DNA of 6,409 nucleotides from an uncultured Bacteroides sp. (GTDB lineage: Bacteria > Bacteroidota > Bacteroidia > Bacteroidales > Bacteroidaceae), in contig URWP01000161.1 of the NCBI GenBank assembly GCA_900551645.1, forward strand, positions 1 to 6,409, in the 5' to 3' direction. Both the position numbers and the translations under genes were made by a program. How positions within the stretch are numbered: position 1 is the first letter of the stretch; each line of letters begins with the position of its first letter. Under the pieces are notes generated by a model, which was not told the DNA's origin, made no database searches, and worked only from the letters and a program-made list of their open reading frames with translations. Below are positions 5,701 through 6,409 of this stretch, in pieces.

Positions 5701-6409
5701 TCAGACAATCAGTTCGTAGTTTCGTGTACCGATTCCGATGGCTTCGGCATGTTCAAGTCCGGCTTGCCAATTGGTATTAGGATGAATCAGGTGGAACTTG
5801 TCGCAACCGCACAAGTCTTCATGTTCGTGTTTGTTGACCAGTACGTTGTTGCTGTGCAGCACGGGGGTATTGTTTACCAAATCGGCACATGCCTAGTCTA
5901 ATGCTACAGGATCGGTAGAGGCCAAGATACCCAGGTCTGGGATAATAGCTGCGTCGTTGTGGTTCCAGCAGTCGCATTCGGGAGAGACATTCATCACGAA
6001 GCTGATGTGAAAGTGAGGTTTGTCCTTCAGTACGGCTTTGGTGTACTCGGCAATTTTGTAGTTCATGTTTTCCGAGGTGTCCCAACTGCCTACAACGGCA
6101 CCGTCGTGCTGGCACAGGGCTACACACTGTCCGCAACCCACACATTTCGTATAGTCAATTTCCGCTTTCCGATCGGCGTTCAGGTGGACAGCATCGTGGG
6201 CGCAATGTTTTACACAGATGTTGCATCCGATGCAGTTTTCCGTTTCTATTTTCGGTTGTGCCGATGCGTGCAGCTCCAGCTTGCCGGGGACAGCAGCGCT
6301 TCCCATGCCCAGGTTTTTCAGGGCACCGCCGAATCCGGCCTGTTCGTGTCCCTTGAAGTGGGTCATACTGATGACGATATCTGCATCGGCAATGGCAGCT
6401 CCGATTTTA
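5701..6409 (-). pseudogene. DUF362 / 4Fe-4S ferredoxin-type protein, broken by in-frame TAG, 5' end off window
   Basis: Reading from 6408 on the minus strand, the frame is open as KIGAAIADADIVISMTHFKG and onward, so it began beyond the right edge; the Met at 6366 is internal, since the sequence before it is family-like. Counting from that Met, two ferredoxin motifs CX2CX2CX3C are at 45-55 (CIGCNICVKHC) and 75-85 (CVGCGQCVALC), enough for two 4Fe-4S clusters. The DUF362 parts GFGGALKNLGMGS and STDPVALD flank them. This fits the uncharacterised Fe-S centre / DUF362 group (COG2768-like); the reaction is unknown. At 5895-5893 a TAG interrupts ...DPVALD*ACADLVNN...; family members usually have Gln here (LDQAC), so CAG to TAG is the likely change. 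After the stop the same frame runs 63 codons with a convincing family C-terminus (FHLIHPNTNWQ, EAIGIGTRNYELIV) and a natural TGA at 5703-5701. Either a recent nonsense mutation, a sequence error or read-through. Confidence 0.85.

Noticed and set aside
5819..6145. 108-codon minus-strand open frame overlapping the DUF362 gene
   Set aside because: It is in another frame of the same strand; the overlapping frame has two ferredoxin motifs and family sequence, so this one is a shadow.

Overview
The window looks like a chromosomal segment of a gut Bacteroidales species (Bacteroides, Phocaeicola or a close relative). Evidence for this is a type III glutamine synthetase of the Bacteroides fragilis kind, an AT-rich intergenic leader with a TAnnTTTG-type -7 element (the Bacteroidota promoter signature), weak or absent Shine-Dalgarno sequences, and an iron superoxide dismutase next door. 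No mobile element, CRISPR array, tRNA or rRNA gene is visible.

Layout. At the left edge (1-408, minus strand) is the N-terminal two thirds of a Fe/Mn superoxide dismutase, cut by the window start. An AT-rich divergent intergenic region (409-879) follows, with candidate promoters for both directions. Four plus-strand genes in tight succession occupy 880-5570: a small TorF-like (Gcw_chp-type) outer-membrane barrel protein, a PII signal protein (GlnK-like), an AmtB ammonium transporter and a 730-residue type III glutamine synthetase (GlnN). Gaps between them are 55, 43 and 87 bases, and a strong intrinsic terminator at 5626-5661 closes the block. Convergent to it (5701-6409, minus strand) is a DUF362-type protein with two 4Fe-4S ferredoxin motifs. 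It is cut by the window end and carries an in-frame TAG 63 codons before its natural end.

How the genes work together. AmtB conducts ammonium/ammonia across the inner membrane, PII gates AmtB and reports energy and 2-oxoglutarate status, and GlnN fixes the ammonium into glutamine. The barrel protein at the head of the operon probably serves as the outer-membrane port for the same process; that role is inferred from position only. The cluster is therefore a membrane-to-enzyme ammonium assimilation operon. Its less usual points are the barrel protein as lead gene, a PII whose T-loop lacks the usual glutamine, an AmtB without the usual S1-site serine, and a terminator-less hairpin between amtB and glnN that may set relative expression.
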